DNA of 64,000 nucleotides, taken from positions 1-64,000 of the forward strand of contig NZ_JAIXHL010000003.1 in the NCBI RefSeq assembly GCF_030145815.1. Reading direction: 5' to 3'. Position 1 is the first letter of the stretch. Each line of letters opens with the position of its first letter. The DNA comes from Sphingomonas sp. (lineage in GTDB: Bacteria > Pseudomonadota > Alphaproteobacteria > Sphingomonadales > Sphingomonadaceae). Below the pieces are notes generated by a model, which was not told the origin of the DNA, ran no database searches, and worked only from the letters and a program-made list of their open reading frames with translations. Positions 25,907 through 34,156 of the stretch are shown piece by piece. Position numbers and translations under genes: made by a program.

Positions 25907-27670
25907 GTGAAGAGATTCTGGGCAGCGCTGGTCGGCGCAGTGGCGACCGGCGGGATGGCAAGCGGTGCGCAGGCCGGCCAGTCCAAGGTGGTCGAAGTGC
26001 CATCCCCGCCGCCACCGGTCGTGGTGAGTCCGCCGGCCCCGCCAACCCCGTCGGTTCCGGTCGCGCCGCAGCCCGCGACCGCGGCAGACTATGTCGTCTG
26101 TGACGGCTATCCGGTCCCAAACCCGAAAAAGAAGCTGAAGCCCGGCGAAAAGCAGCCCGAGCACCGGGCCTGGGGCGGTCTGGGCCCGAACTACGGCATC
26201 CGCTTGCGGTCGTTCGGCGTGCAGGGCAGCGCAGCGTGCGAGCGGACGCTGGCCGACCCGATGCTTGTTCCCGAGTTCCGCAATCGCCGCCTCTCGCTGC
26301 TCCGGGCCCGCGCCCTGCACGAACTCGCGGAGAAGAGCGACGCCACCGCGCTGGCCACGCTGGACGAATTCGACACCTTCCACGCCACCTATGCCACACC
26401 GGAGGAGCTTGCCGCCACGCGCCTCGGCAGCGACGCGCTGCGTGCCGTCGCGCTGTATCGCACCAAGAAGACGGCGGACGCGCAGAAACTGCTCGATTCG
26501 ATCGTCGCGCGGCGCCCCTATTCGCCCAGCGTGCGGCGGCTGGCGTCGGCGATCCGGTTGTTGTTCGACAGCGATCGCGGCAACCGCGTCGCCCAATTGC
26601 GCGAACAGGCATCGTATAACCCGGCGATGCTGCGGCTGATGCTGCTCATCGCGCTGCAAACCGGCGATTTCGAGAATGCCGCGCTCTACGCCGAACAGAT
26701 TAGTTTCGACTTGCCCAAGAATCGCGGTGGCTGGACGCTGAGCGGTGAGGCGGATCGCAAGTATGAGGAGATCGAAGGTCGCGCGGCGATCCGGGGCGCC
26801 CGGGCCTATGCGCTGCTCGCGGCGGGAAAGACCGAACAGTCGGCGATCGAGCTGAAAGGTGCGCGGGACGAGGTAGCCTTTGCTGTCGAACCCCCGGCGC
26901 CGCGTCCAGACGGGCGCAAGCAGCCCAAGCGGGTCGAAGAGGATTATCGCCGCCGCGTTGCCGCAGGGGATAAGGCGACCGAGGTGCTGGACGATTGGTC
27001 GCGGGCCATCGCTCTGCGGCTGCGTGCCGGCAAGCTGACGATGAAGGCGCTCGCCGACGAGCCCGAACGGCCGCGCGGCGAAGCGATGGTCGTCATGTCC
27101 GACCTGATCGGACAACTTCGCGCCGATGGTCCCGCCGAAGCACGGGCGATCGATGCCACGATCGACGAGATCCGGCGGATGCAGGATCTTGGCATGACCA
27201 AGATGCTGCAGTTGGGCTTTGGCGACCTGGTCAAGCTGCTGCCGCGCGGCGAGCATGCCGCCGCCAAGCCCAAGATGCGGGATGAGGGGAGCAACTTCTG
27301 GCGTACCGATATGGAAGGGTATCGGGTCATGAAGGGCGACGATCCCCAATTGGTCAATCTGCGGATGGGCAGCCTGTCGGCGAGCCCGGCGATGGTCGAA
27401 GAGGCGGCGATGCTGGTCGCGGCGGACCATGTTCGCGGCCTGGGCAAGGATGCCTTCATCATCGAGAGCGCGTTGCTGGTCGAGCGCACGGTAACCTATG
27501 GCTATTATGGCTATAGCGCCGGCGGCGGGTCGCCGCAGGGGTTCGAGTATCGTCTGCTGATCCGCCCGATCAGCCTGGCGGCGGGCGAGGAGCCGTCGCG
27601 GCAATGGCGGGCGATCAAGGTGGCCGATGTCCGCGCCGCGTTGGCCGACAAATACCCGCCGGCGCAGTAA
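25907..27670 (+). CDS. Exported protein of unknown function
   Basis: 587 residues from GTG 25907, preceded by a G-run; the signal peptide reads MKRFWAALVGAVATGGMASG. A Pro/Val-rich linker (about 28-65) leads into a mostly helical body with repeat-like pairs (LRARALHELAEKSDATALAT, LLIALQTGDFENAALYAE) that may be TPR-like. The last 100 or so residues (EEAAMLVAADHVRGLGKDAF, then a Tyr/Gly-rich hairpin region) vaguely resemble small CC0125-type lipoproteins. I cannot assign a function. A terminator-like hairpin precedes it, so it is probably transcribed on its own. Confidence 0.75.
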   Translation: MKRFWAALVGAVATGGMASGAQAGQSKVVEVPSPPPPVVVSPPAPPTPSVPVAPQPATAADYVVCDGYPVPNPKKKLKPGEKQPEHRAWGGLGPNYGIRLRSFGVQGSAACERTLADPMLVPEFRNRRLSLLRARALHELAEKSDATALATLDEFDTFHATYATPEELAATRLGSDALRAVALYRTKKTADAQKLLDSIVARRPYSPSVRRLASAIRLLFDSDRGNRVAQLREQASYNPAMLRLMLLIALQTGDFENAALYAEQISFDLPKNRGGWTLSGEADRKYEEIEGRAAIRGARAYALLAAGKTEQSAIELKGARDEVAFAVEPPAPRPDGRKQPKRVEEDYRRRVAAGDKATEVLDDWSRAIALRLRAGKLTMKALADEPERPRGEAMVVMSDLIGQLRADGPAEARAIDATIDEIRRMQDLGMTKMLQLGFGDLVKLLPRGEHAAAKPKMRDEGSNFWRTDMEGYRVMKGDDPQLVNLRMGSLSASPAMVEEAAMLVAADHVRGLGKDAFIIESALLVERTVTYGYYGYSAGGGSPQGFEYRLLIRPISLAAGEEPSRQWRAIKVADVRAALADKYPPAQ

Positions 27671-27776
27671 TTCGATGGATTAACGGATACATAGGTAGAA
27701 ACCCGATCGCAATTTCCCGTTATGGGCAACCCGGCCCGGACGTGGCAGCTTTGGCAGCATCGAGCGGAGTGTTGCC

Positions 27777-27914
27777 ATGCCCTCTTACCACGAGATCGCC
27801 AGCCCGGATGACCCGATGGACGACGCGCTGCCCGCCGGTTCGGGTTTCCTGATGGTCGTGTGTGGTTCGCTGCTATTCTGGCTGTTCGTCCTCCTGCTGT
27901 TCAGCGCCGCCTAA
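27777..27914 (+). CDS. 45-residue single-pass membrane protein
   Basis: Acidic N-terminus (MPSYHEIASPDDPMDDAL) followed by a C-terminal transmembrane helix (FLMVVCGSLLFWLFVLLLF). CGGAG lies about 7 nt before ATG 27777. The stop overlaps that of the convergent cyclophilin gene by 4 bp. No family recognised; the topology suggests a C-tail-anchored microprotein. Confidence 0.55.
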   Translation: MPSYHEIASPDDPMDDALPAGSGFLMVVCGSLLFWLFVLLLFSAA

Positions 27915-28537
27915 GGCACCCGGCTTACTTTCAAGATTCGGATCTTCGGGCTGAGCATCTGCCCCTTCATCACGCCTTCGCCCGCGGTCGGTGAGGTGGG
28001 TGCGTCGAGGATTTTCCACACCACATCCATCCCCTCGACCACCCTGCCGAAGGCGGCATAGCCGAGATTGTCGCCGGGCCGCGTCGGATCGGCGTCGAGC
28101 GAAGGCTGGTCTCCCACGCTGATCGTGAACTCGCCGCGCGCGGTGCCGGGGGCGAAGCGGGCGGTGCTGATCGCGCCATTCACATGCTTCACGCCGGTTT
28201 GCGTGGTCGGTTCATGCTTGATCGGGGGCAAGACGCGCTTGGGATCGTTGTCGACCCCGAACTGGATGAAGCCGAATTTGTCGGCGACCCTGACCGTCCG
28301 GTAGAATGCGATGCCGTCGAGCCGCTTCTGATCGGCATAGCGCAGGAAATTGCGCGCGGTGATCGGGGCGCGTTCGGTCTCCAGCTCCAGCACGATGCGG
28401 CCGAAGCTGGTGTCGAGCGCCACCTTCTGTGTCGCGGGCTTGGGCGTGGGCGTCGGTGCCGGGGTAGGGGCCTCCTGCGCCAGTGCGGGGAGGGGGAGCA
28501 GCAGGGCTGCGGCGAGCAGGGTGCGGCGGAGTATCAT
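27911..28537 (-). CDS. Exported cyclophilin-type peptidyl-prolyl isomerase
   Basis: 208 residues: a signal peptide (MILRRTLLAAALLLPLPALAQ), a Pro/Thr-rich linker, then a cyclophilin domain (SFGRIVLELETERAPITARNF, FYRTVRV, GEFTISVGDQPSLDADPTRP, YAAFGRVVEGMDVV). It should catalyse proline isomerisation in the periplasm. ATG 28537 is chosen for the signal peptide; the upstream in-frame extension is not conserved-looking. Confidence 0.92.
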   Translation of the reverse strand: MILRRTLLAAALLLPLPALAQEAPTPAPTPTPKPATQKVALDTSFGRIVLELETERAPITARNFLRYADQKRLDGIAFYRTVRVADKFGFIQFGVDNDPKRVLPPIKHEPTTQTGVKHVNGAISTARFAPGTARGEFTISVGDQPSLDADPTRPGDNLGYAAFGRVVEGMDVVWKILDAPTSPTAGEGVMKGQMLSPKIRILKVSRVP

Positions 28538-28701
28538 GCCGCCAGTCTGCCCAGCCGGGCGGCGCCCTTCAACCGGCTTTCGTCCACAACAGAATCGCTT
28601 TGCTGGCGGAGCGGGGCACACCACCCATGTTGCCTTTGGCGGTGCCGACCCCCTAGATGCGGCACCGCCACCCCATGCAGGGGCTCCAACAGGATTTGAG
28701 A

Positions 28702-29673
28702 ATGACCGCCACCCACTCGACCCGCATGCTGATCCTTGGTTCCGGCCCGGCCGGCCTGTCCGCCGCCATTTACGGCGCGCGCGCGGGGCTGGCGCCGATC
28801 GTGGTGCAGGGCATCCAGCCCGGCGGGCAACTGATGACCACCACCGATGTCGAGAATTATCCCGGCTTTCGCGAGGTGATCCAGGGCCCGTGGCTGATGG
28901 GCGAGATGCAGGCGCAGGCCGAGCATGTCGGCGCGCAGATGATGTACGATACGATCGTCGAGGTCGATTTGTCGCAGCGCCCGTTCCGCCTGATCGGCGA
29001 TGGCGGCACCGTTTACTCCGGCGACACCCTTGTGATCGCGACCGGCGCGCAGGCCAAGTGGCTGGGGCTGGAGAGCGAAGACGCGATGAAGGGCAAGGGC
29101 GCGTCGGCCTGCGCCACCTGTGACGGCTTCTTCTATCGCGGCAAGAAGGTCGCGGTGATCGGCGGCGGCAACACCGCCGTCGAAGAGGCGCTGTACCTCA
29201 CCAACCACAGCCATGACGTCACACTGATCCACCGCCGGGACACGCTGCGCGCCGAGAAGATCCTGCAGGAGCGGCTGTTCGCCAATCCGAAGGTCAAGAC
29301 GCTGTGGAACAAGGAAGTCGTCGAGTTCGTCGGCGGCGGCGATCCCGAAGGGCTGGTGGCGCTGCGCCTGCGTGATACCGTCACGGGCGAGGAATCGAGC
29401 ATCGACGTCGAGGGCGGCTTTGTCGCGATCGGCCATCACCCGGCGACCGAGCTGTTCCGCGGGCATCTGGAGCTGGACGAGGACAGCTACATCACCGTCG
29501 AGACCGGGACCACGCGCACCAGCGTGCCCGGCGTGTTCGCGTGCGGCGACGTGATGGACAAGGTTTATCGTCAGGCGATCACGGCGGCGGGGACCGGCTG
29601 CATGGCGGCGCTGGATGCCGAGCGGTTTCTGGCCGAGGCGGATTTCGAAGCGGTGGCGCAGGCGGCGGAGTGA
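28702..29673 (+). CDS. trxB: Thioredoxin-disulfide reductase TrxB
   Basis: 323-residue NADPH-dependent flavoenzyme that reduces thioredoxin. FAD motif GSGPAGLSAAIYGARAGL, active-site disulfide in CATCDGFFYRGK, NADPH site GGGNTAVEEALYLTN, and terminal FAD motif VFACGDVMDKVYRQAITAAG. ATG 28702 has AGGA upstream; an earlier in-frame ATG at 28657 adds a non-family extension. Confidence 0.96.
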   Translation: MTATHSTRMLILGSGPAGLSAAIYGARAGLAPIVVQGIQPGGQLMTTTDVENYPGFREVIQGPWLMGEMQAQAEHVGAQMMYDTIVEVDLSQRPFRLIGDGGTVYSGDTLVIATGAQAKWLGLESEDAMKGKGASACATCDGFFYRGKKVAVIGGGNTAVEEALYLTNHSHDVTLIHRRDTLRAEKILQERLFANPKVKTLWNKEVVEFVGGGDPEGLVALRLRDTVTGEESSIDVEGGFVAIGHHPATELFRGHLELDEDSYITVETGTTRTSVPGVFACGDVMDKVYRQAITAAGTGCMAALDAERFLAEADFEAVAQAAE

Positions 29674-29711
29674 GCCGGGGAAGCTAACGAAGTTACGGGC
29701 AACGCGCGTCG

Positions 29712-29744
29712 TTCTGTCAGGTTCGGGAGACGAAACTGACAGAA
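29712..29744 (+). terminator. Long hairpin downstream of trxB
   Basis: Arms TTCTGTCAG (29712-29720) and CTGACAGAA (29736-29744), with an inner TTCG/CGAA stem separated by one mismatch. It is very stable but has no T-tract, so it may be a terminator, an mRNA 3' stabiliser or an operator. The rest of 29674-29958 shows no gene I can support. Confidence 0.5.
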
Positions 29745-29958
29745 TGCGCTGGGTGTCATGCGCCCGCAGCGCGGAAGTTGACACTAGCTTTACACTATCG
29801 GCGTCGTTTCGCGCGGGTTGGCCGGGGCCGGGATTGCGGCGTGTAGGTCCGGGCAAGGCGAGTCGGGGGCGCATCGACCAGTTTATGCGCTTTTTGGGGG
29901 TTTGTAGGAAAGCCCTGATCATTGTTGACGGCGCATCCCGGCTGGCGCGGGTCCGGCG

Positions 29959-30717
29959 CTAGTCGATCATTGCTTCGACAGTCTCGTGCGGATAAATCGC
30001 AAACTCGCGATACAATCGAAAGTGCGCTGTATCTTCCAATCTGACCGGTTGAATACCGAACTCGTCCACCTGCCACAGATCGGCGTCAGGCAAGGCCATC
30101 AAAATGGGCGAATGCGTCGCCATGATGATCTGACTTTTGTTTCCCCGCTGTAGCCTACGGAGCAGCTTCAGAAAATCGAACTGGCGCTGTGGGGATAGAG
30201 CGGATTCGGGTTCATCGAGTATGTAGAGGCCTTGGCGGCTCAATCGCTCCTCGAAAAAGGACATGAAACCTTCGCCGTGGGACGCAGACAAATAGTCCGC
30301 CATGGGGGAGCCAGATTCATCCAGATAACGAGCGACCGAGAAAAAGGTCTCGGCCCTGAAGAACCAGCCCTGTTTGACTTGGGGTAGCCATGCCGCGCGA
30401 AGCCGGGCACCAAGTGCTCCGGCGTCGGACCCTGACGATGTCGCTGCTTCGATTGCGTGCATCCCCGGACCACCGCCCGCCTCATTGAACCCCGCATTTT
30501 GCGCGATCGCCTCAAGGATCGTCGATTTTCCCGTGCCGTTCTCGCCCACGATGATGGTCACAGACTTTTCGAAGCGAAAGTCAAAGCCCCCGTTGCGGAT
30601 TAATGGGAGTGTGAACGGATAGACGTCGCGGGTAGCCCCCTCGTCGCCGCCCTCCGGCGGCAGCCAGATGTGCCGCAAGAAGGGTGGCGGGAGTTCGGTG
30701 TCGCGTCGCTTGGCCAT
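29959..30717 (-). CDS. AAA family ATPase (COG3910-like)
   Basis: 252-residue ABC/SMC-type ATPase with Walker A GENGTGKST, a Q-loop region, Walker B LYILDEPES, the adjacent signature-like SALSPQRQFDF, and an H-switch in MATHSPILMALP. There is no membrane partner or nuclease domain; the family's role is unknown, though related ATPases occur in defence modules. Codon and base composition is visibly less GC-rich than its neighbours, suggesting horizontal gain. It stands alone at the boundary of the XrtA locus. Confidence 0.85.
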   Translation of the reverse strand: MAKRRDTELPPPFLRHIWLPPEGGDEGATRDVYPFTLPLIRNGGFDFRFEKSVTIIVGENGTGKSTILEAIAQNAGFNEAGGGPGMHAIEAATSSGSDAGALGARLRAAWLPQVKQGWFFRAETFFSVARYLDESGSPMADYLSASHGEGFMSFFEERLSRQGLYILDEPESALSPQRQFDFLKLLRRLQRGNKSQIIMATHSPILMALPDADLWQVDEFGIQPVRLEDTAHFRLYREFAIYPHETVEAMID

Positions 30718-30758
30718 GGGGCCAGGATAGCCTTCCTAGGGCGACCGGCAATGGCTGC

Positions 30759-31565
30759 TTACTTGCTGAGGATATCGATTACCCGTTCCGTCAGCCATGC
30801 CTTGTCCGCCGGCCGCGCGAAGCTGTGGCTGTCGGTTGGGCAGGTGGTCAGGGTTGCGGTGCTGCGGGCTGGGCCGAAGGCGGTGCTCTTCCAGTGGTCG
30901 GTGAAGGCGAGGGCGGTGTTGTCGCGTTCGGCGAGCAGGATCGTTACCGGCACCTTGGCCGCCGCGAGCGATGTGGCTAGGCGGGCGGGGAGGCTGGTTG
31001 GGGGTTGAGACTGTTTCACCGATGCCTTGGCCAAACCGCTGATTAGCTTGCGAATGTTGACGCCGCCGGTGAGCAGGCGGAGAAGTTCGCGGGGGCTTTT
31101 CAGCTTTTCGAGATAGCGCGAGCGGATCGCGGCGGCGGGGGGCAGGTCGTTGCCTTCGGCGCTGGGCTCGATCGTCCAGGGGTTGGTGAGGATCAGGGCA
31201 TCGATCGGTGCCTGTGCGTGGAACAGGATCAGCGCGCTGGCGGCGTCGCAATTGCCGAAGGCGACGATGCGGGTGAGATGGGGGGCTTCGCGGCGGAAGG
31301 CGGCGGCGGCTTCAGAGATGTCCTGCGCTGTCGATTCGAAGCCGTTGTTTTCGCCCGATGAATCGCCAATGCCGCGGCGGTCGTAGCGGAATACCGGATG
31401 TCCGGCGGCGGCGATGGTGGCGGCGAGTTCGACCATGCCGCGATGCGCGCCGATGCGGATTTCATTTCCGCCCGAGACGATCAGCAGGCCGGTGGTGCCG
31501 GGCGCTTCGTCAAGCGTCGCGGCGAGTGTTTCGCCGGCGCAGGGGAAGTGCGTCAGGCGGCGCAT
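30759..31565 (-). CDS. Exosortase A system-associated hydrolase 1
   Basis: 268-residue alpha/beta hydrolase of the type found only near XrtA (TIGR03100-like). GLLIVSGGNEIRIGAHRGMV and YDRRGIGDSSGEN mark the N-terminal half. The nucleophile elbow reads FGNCDAAS, with Cys where serine is usual, and the C-terminal DSHSF could supply a His. ATG 31565 (MRRLTHF) is preferred over the GTG at 31577, as this matches the family start. It overlaps the 3' end of hydrolase 2, implying one transcript with the ACP gene. Substrate unknown; possibly an acyl group handled by the ligase/ACP pair. Confidence 0.88.
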   Translation of the reverse strand: MRRLTHFPCAGETLAATLDEAPGTTGLLIVSGGNEIRIGAHRGMVELAATIAAAGHPVFRYDRRGIGDSSGENNGFESTAQDISEAAAAFRREAPHLTRIVAFGNCDAASALILFHAQAPIDALILTNPWTIEPSAEGNDLPPAAAIRSRYLEKLKSPRELLRLLTGGVNIRKLISGLAKASVKQSQPPTSLPARLATSLAAAKVPVTILLAERDNTALAFTDHWKSTAFGPARSTATLTTCPTDSHSFARPADKAWLTERVIDILSK

Positions 31566-32209
31566 GTGGCGATCCACTCTGCGATATCGTCTGCCACGGC
31601 CTGGGCGAAAGCGAGGTCGTTGTCGGGCTCGGCGCGGCGCCAGAGCGGGGTGCCTGGGAGCTTGGCGTCGGCGGGCTTGGCTTCGGTGGCGAGGCGGACG
31701 GTGCGGGTTCGCTCGGCTGACGGCGTGGCGTCGCTGAGCTGGGCGAGCAATGTGGGGCCGACCAGATTGCCGGCGAGTTCGACCGGGTCGGTGGCGGTGT
31801 CGAGGCTGGCGGGATCGAACGGCTCCCCGGATTCGCGAGCCGATGCCTGGCGCGCGCGGATCAGTTCGCGGCGCAGATCGGCTCCAGTCATGGGGGAGAG
31901 GTAGGTGCGAGCGGTGACGCTGGCGTCGCTGTCGAGCAGGGCGCCGCTGCGGATGGCGAGGGTGAAAGCGGGCGTGTTGAGGCTGGAGACTGCTGCGGCG
32001 AACCCTGCGCGGAGTTTGGCGAGATCGGTCTCGTGGGTCGGCAACAGGCTTTCGCCCTGACCGGGCAGGTCGGGCAGTGCTCCGGCGATGCCGCGATCGG
32101 CCAGCGCGCGCAGGATCGTCACCGCGAAGGCGCGGGTGCGGTTGGCTTCTTCGAACAGGGGGAGCGCGACGACCACGACCGGGCCGGTATCGGGGCCGAA
32201 GCGGAGCAT
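31553..32209 (-). CDS. Exosortase A system-associated hydrolase 2
   Basis: 218 residues from ATG 32209; alpha/beta hydrolase of the TIGR03101 type: VVVVALPLFEEANRTRAFAV and PDLPGQGES. The reading frame stays open upstream of the ATG, and the residues there (DAYDWPGG) look like a continuation of the protein. An in-frame CTG at 32254 overlaps the ACP stop as CTGA, so the true start may be that codon. The nucleophile motif typical of esterases is not obvious. Cotranscribed with hydrolase 1 and ACP. Confidence 0.82.
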   Translation of the reverse strand: MLRFGPDTGPVVVVALPLFEEANRTRAFAVTILRALADRGIAGALPDLPGQGESLLPTHETDLAKLRAGFAAAVSSLNTPAFTLAIRSGALLDSDASVTARTYLSPMTGADLRRELIRARQASARESGEPFDPASLDTATDPVELAGNLVGPTLLAQLSDATPSAERTRTVRLATEAKPADAKLPGTPLWRRAEPDNDLAFAQAVADDIAEWIATCAA

Positions 32210-32250
32210 CGCTTCGCGGCCGCCGGGCCAGTCATAGGCGTCGACGCGGA

Positions 32251-32523
32251 TCAGATGAGCGCCTTGGACGCGGCGAACTGAACCAGCGCACCGAAGGTCT
32301 CGAGCATGTCGCCATCGACCTCATCATCGTCGATGATGATGCCGAGGCGATCCTCGATCTCGGTCAGCACGCCGGCGACGGCCATCGAGTCGAGCTCGGG
32401 GAGCGCGCCGAACAACGGCGTCGCCTCGTCGAAGGTTGCGGCGCGCGCGGCGTCGATGCCCAGCACGTCGCGCAGCACACCGCGCACGGTTTCTTCGACT
32501 TCACTGTATCCGTCAGGCTGCAC
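32251..32523 (-). CDS. Exosortase system-associated acyl carrier protein
   Basis: 90 residues from GTG 32523 (a GTG at 32589 would add 22 residues). The phosphopantetheine attachment serine is in the ELDSMAV motif, flanked by the usual acidic helices (EIEDRLGIIIDDDEVDGDM). Paired with the divergent acyl-CoA ligase, it probably carries an acyl or amino-acyl group used to decorate the polysaccharide. GGGGA lies about 10 nt before GTG 32523. It is the first gene of the minus-strand trio. Confidence 0.85.
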   Translation of the reverse strand: MQPDGYSEVEETVRGVLRDVLGIDAARAATFDEATPLFGALPELDSMAVAGVLTEIEDRLGIIIDDDEVDGDMLETFGALVQFAASKALI

Positions 32524-32644
32524 GGCCCAAATTCCCCGGTTGTTTTGGCGCCCGTTACGCGCTGGACGCGGCGATGCCAAGTGCTGCACCTGCTAAGCGA
32601 TAATAGACACTGGATCGTTAACCGATGCGGGATATGCAGGCGCG

Positions 32645-34156
32645 ATGGTGGAACTGGACCCTACACCCAATCCGATCGATGCGCTGACGACGCGCGGTGC
32701 GCCTGACGCCGTGGCGCTGGAGGATCGTGCGGGGACGCTGAGCTATGCCGAGCTGGAGGGCGCGGTGGCGGCGCTGGCGTGGTGGTTGCGCGGGCAGGGG
32801 CTGGAGCCGGGGGATCGCGTTGCGACCTGGCTGCCCAAGACGCGGCATGCGTGTGTGATGCCGCTGGCGGCGGCGCGGGGGGGATTCGTGCATGTGCCGG
32901 TCAATCCGGTGCTGAAGCGCGCGCAGGTGGCGCATATTCTGGCCGATAGCGGGGCGCGGCTGTTGCTGACTCAAGGCGCGCGGGCGGGGACGCTGGAAGA
33001 GGGCGATGTGCCAGCAGGGTGCCGCGTCGTGTTCGATGCCGACGCGCCGCTGGCGGGCGAGGGGCTGGCCTATTCCGCGCGCGATCCGAATGGGTTGGCG
33101 GCAATCCTCTATACTTCCGGCTCGACCGGGCGGCCCAAGGGGGTGATGCTGAGCCATGCCAATTTGTGGCTCGGCGCGATCAGCGTGGCGCATTATCTGA
33201 AGGTGACGCCGGACGACCGCGTGCTGGGCGTGCTGCCGCTGAGCTTCGACTATGGGCAGAACCAGCTGCTGTCGACCTGGGCCGCTGGCGGTCGTGTGAT
33301 CCCGCTGGATTATCTGACCGCGCGCGACGTCATCAAGGCGATGGACCGGCATGACGCCACGACCATTGCGGGGGTGCCGCCGCTGTGGACGCAGCTGCTG
33401 GAGGCCGATTGGCCGGTCGAGGTCGCGGCGAAGCTGAAGCGGCTGACCAATTCGGGCGGGGCGCTGACGATTGGCATGGTGCGCGGGTTGCGGGCGCGGT
33501 TTCCGCAGGCCGCACTGTATCCGATGTATGGGCTGACCGAGGCGTTTCGGTCGACCTATCTCGATCCGTCGCTGGTGGACGCGCATCCGGAGTCGATGGG
33601 ACGGGCGATCCCCTTTGCCGAGATCATGGTGGTGCGGTCCGATGGCACGCGCGCCGATCCGGGCGAGGCGGGGGAGCTGGTGCATGCCGGGCCGCTGGTC
33701 GCGCAAGGCTATTGGCAGGATGCGGAGCGGACCGCGTTGCGGTTCAAGCCTGCTCCGGCGGAGTCCAGCTATGGCGGGATGGCGGTGTTTTCGGGGGATA
33801 CGGTAGTCGAGGGCGCGGACGGGCTATTGCGGTTCGTCGGGCGCGATGACGAGATGATCAAATCCTCGGGCAACCGGATCAGCCCGACCGAGGTCGAGGA
33901 AGCGGTGCTGGCCGGGGGCGAGGCGCGCGAGGCTGTCGCGCTGGGTGTGCCCGACGCGCGGCTGGGGCAGGCGGTGGTGGTGATCGCGGTGGCGCGGGGT
34001 GAGGCAGAGGCGGCTGAGGCGGCATTGCGCGAGCGGTTGCGACGCGAGTTGCCGGCGTTCATGCAGCCGGCGCGCTATGTGTGGCGCGAGGATTTGCCGC
34101 GCAATGCGAACGGGAAGCTCGACCGGTCGGGCCTGAAGGCGGAGATGCTGGCATGA
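32645..34156 (+). CDS. Exosortase A system-associated acyl-CoA ligase (AMP-forming)
   Basis: 503-residue ANL-superfamily enzyme (TIGR03098-like). The P-loop motif is YTSGSTGRPKGVMLSH, followed by YGLTEAF, the hinge GRDDEMIKSSGNRISPTEVE and the C-terminal catalytic lysine in RNANGKLDR. It should adenylate a carboxylate and transfer it to the divergently encoded ACP or to CoA. Its stop overlaps the next start (ATGA). Confidence 0.93.
   Translation: MVELDPTPNPIDALTTRGAPDAVALEDRAGTLSYAELEGAVAALAWWLRGQGLEPGDRVATWLPKTRHACVMPLAAARGGFVHVPVNPVLKRAQVAHILADSGARLLLTQGARAGTLEEGDVPAGCRVVFDADAPLAGEGLAYSARDPNGLAAILYTSGSTGRPKGVMLSHANLWLGAISVAHYLKVTPDDRVLGVLPLSFDYGQNQLLSTWAAGGRVIPLDYLTARDVIKAMDRHDATTIAGVPPLWTQLLEADWPVEVAAKLKRLTNSGGALTIGMVRGLRARFPQAALYPMYGLTEAFRSTYLDPSLVDAHPESMGRAIPFAEIMVVRSDGTRADPGEAGELVHAGPLVAQGYWQDAERTALRFKPAPAESSYGGMAVFSGDTVVEGADGLLRFVGRDDEMIKSSGNRISPTEVEEAVLAGGEAREAVALGVPDARLGQAVVVIAVARGEAEAAEAALRERLRRELPAFMQPARYVWREDLPRNANGKLDRSGLKAEMLA

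Noticed and set aside
29744..29962. Weak plus-strand ORF after trxB
   Set aside because: No ribosome-binding site, no recognisable product, and it runs into the opposing ATPase gene; not listed as a gene.
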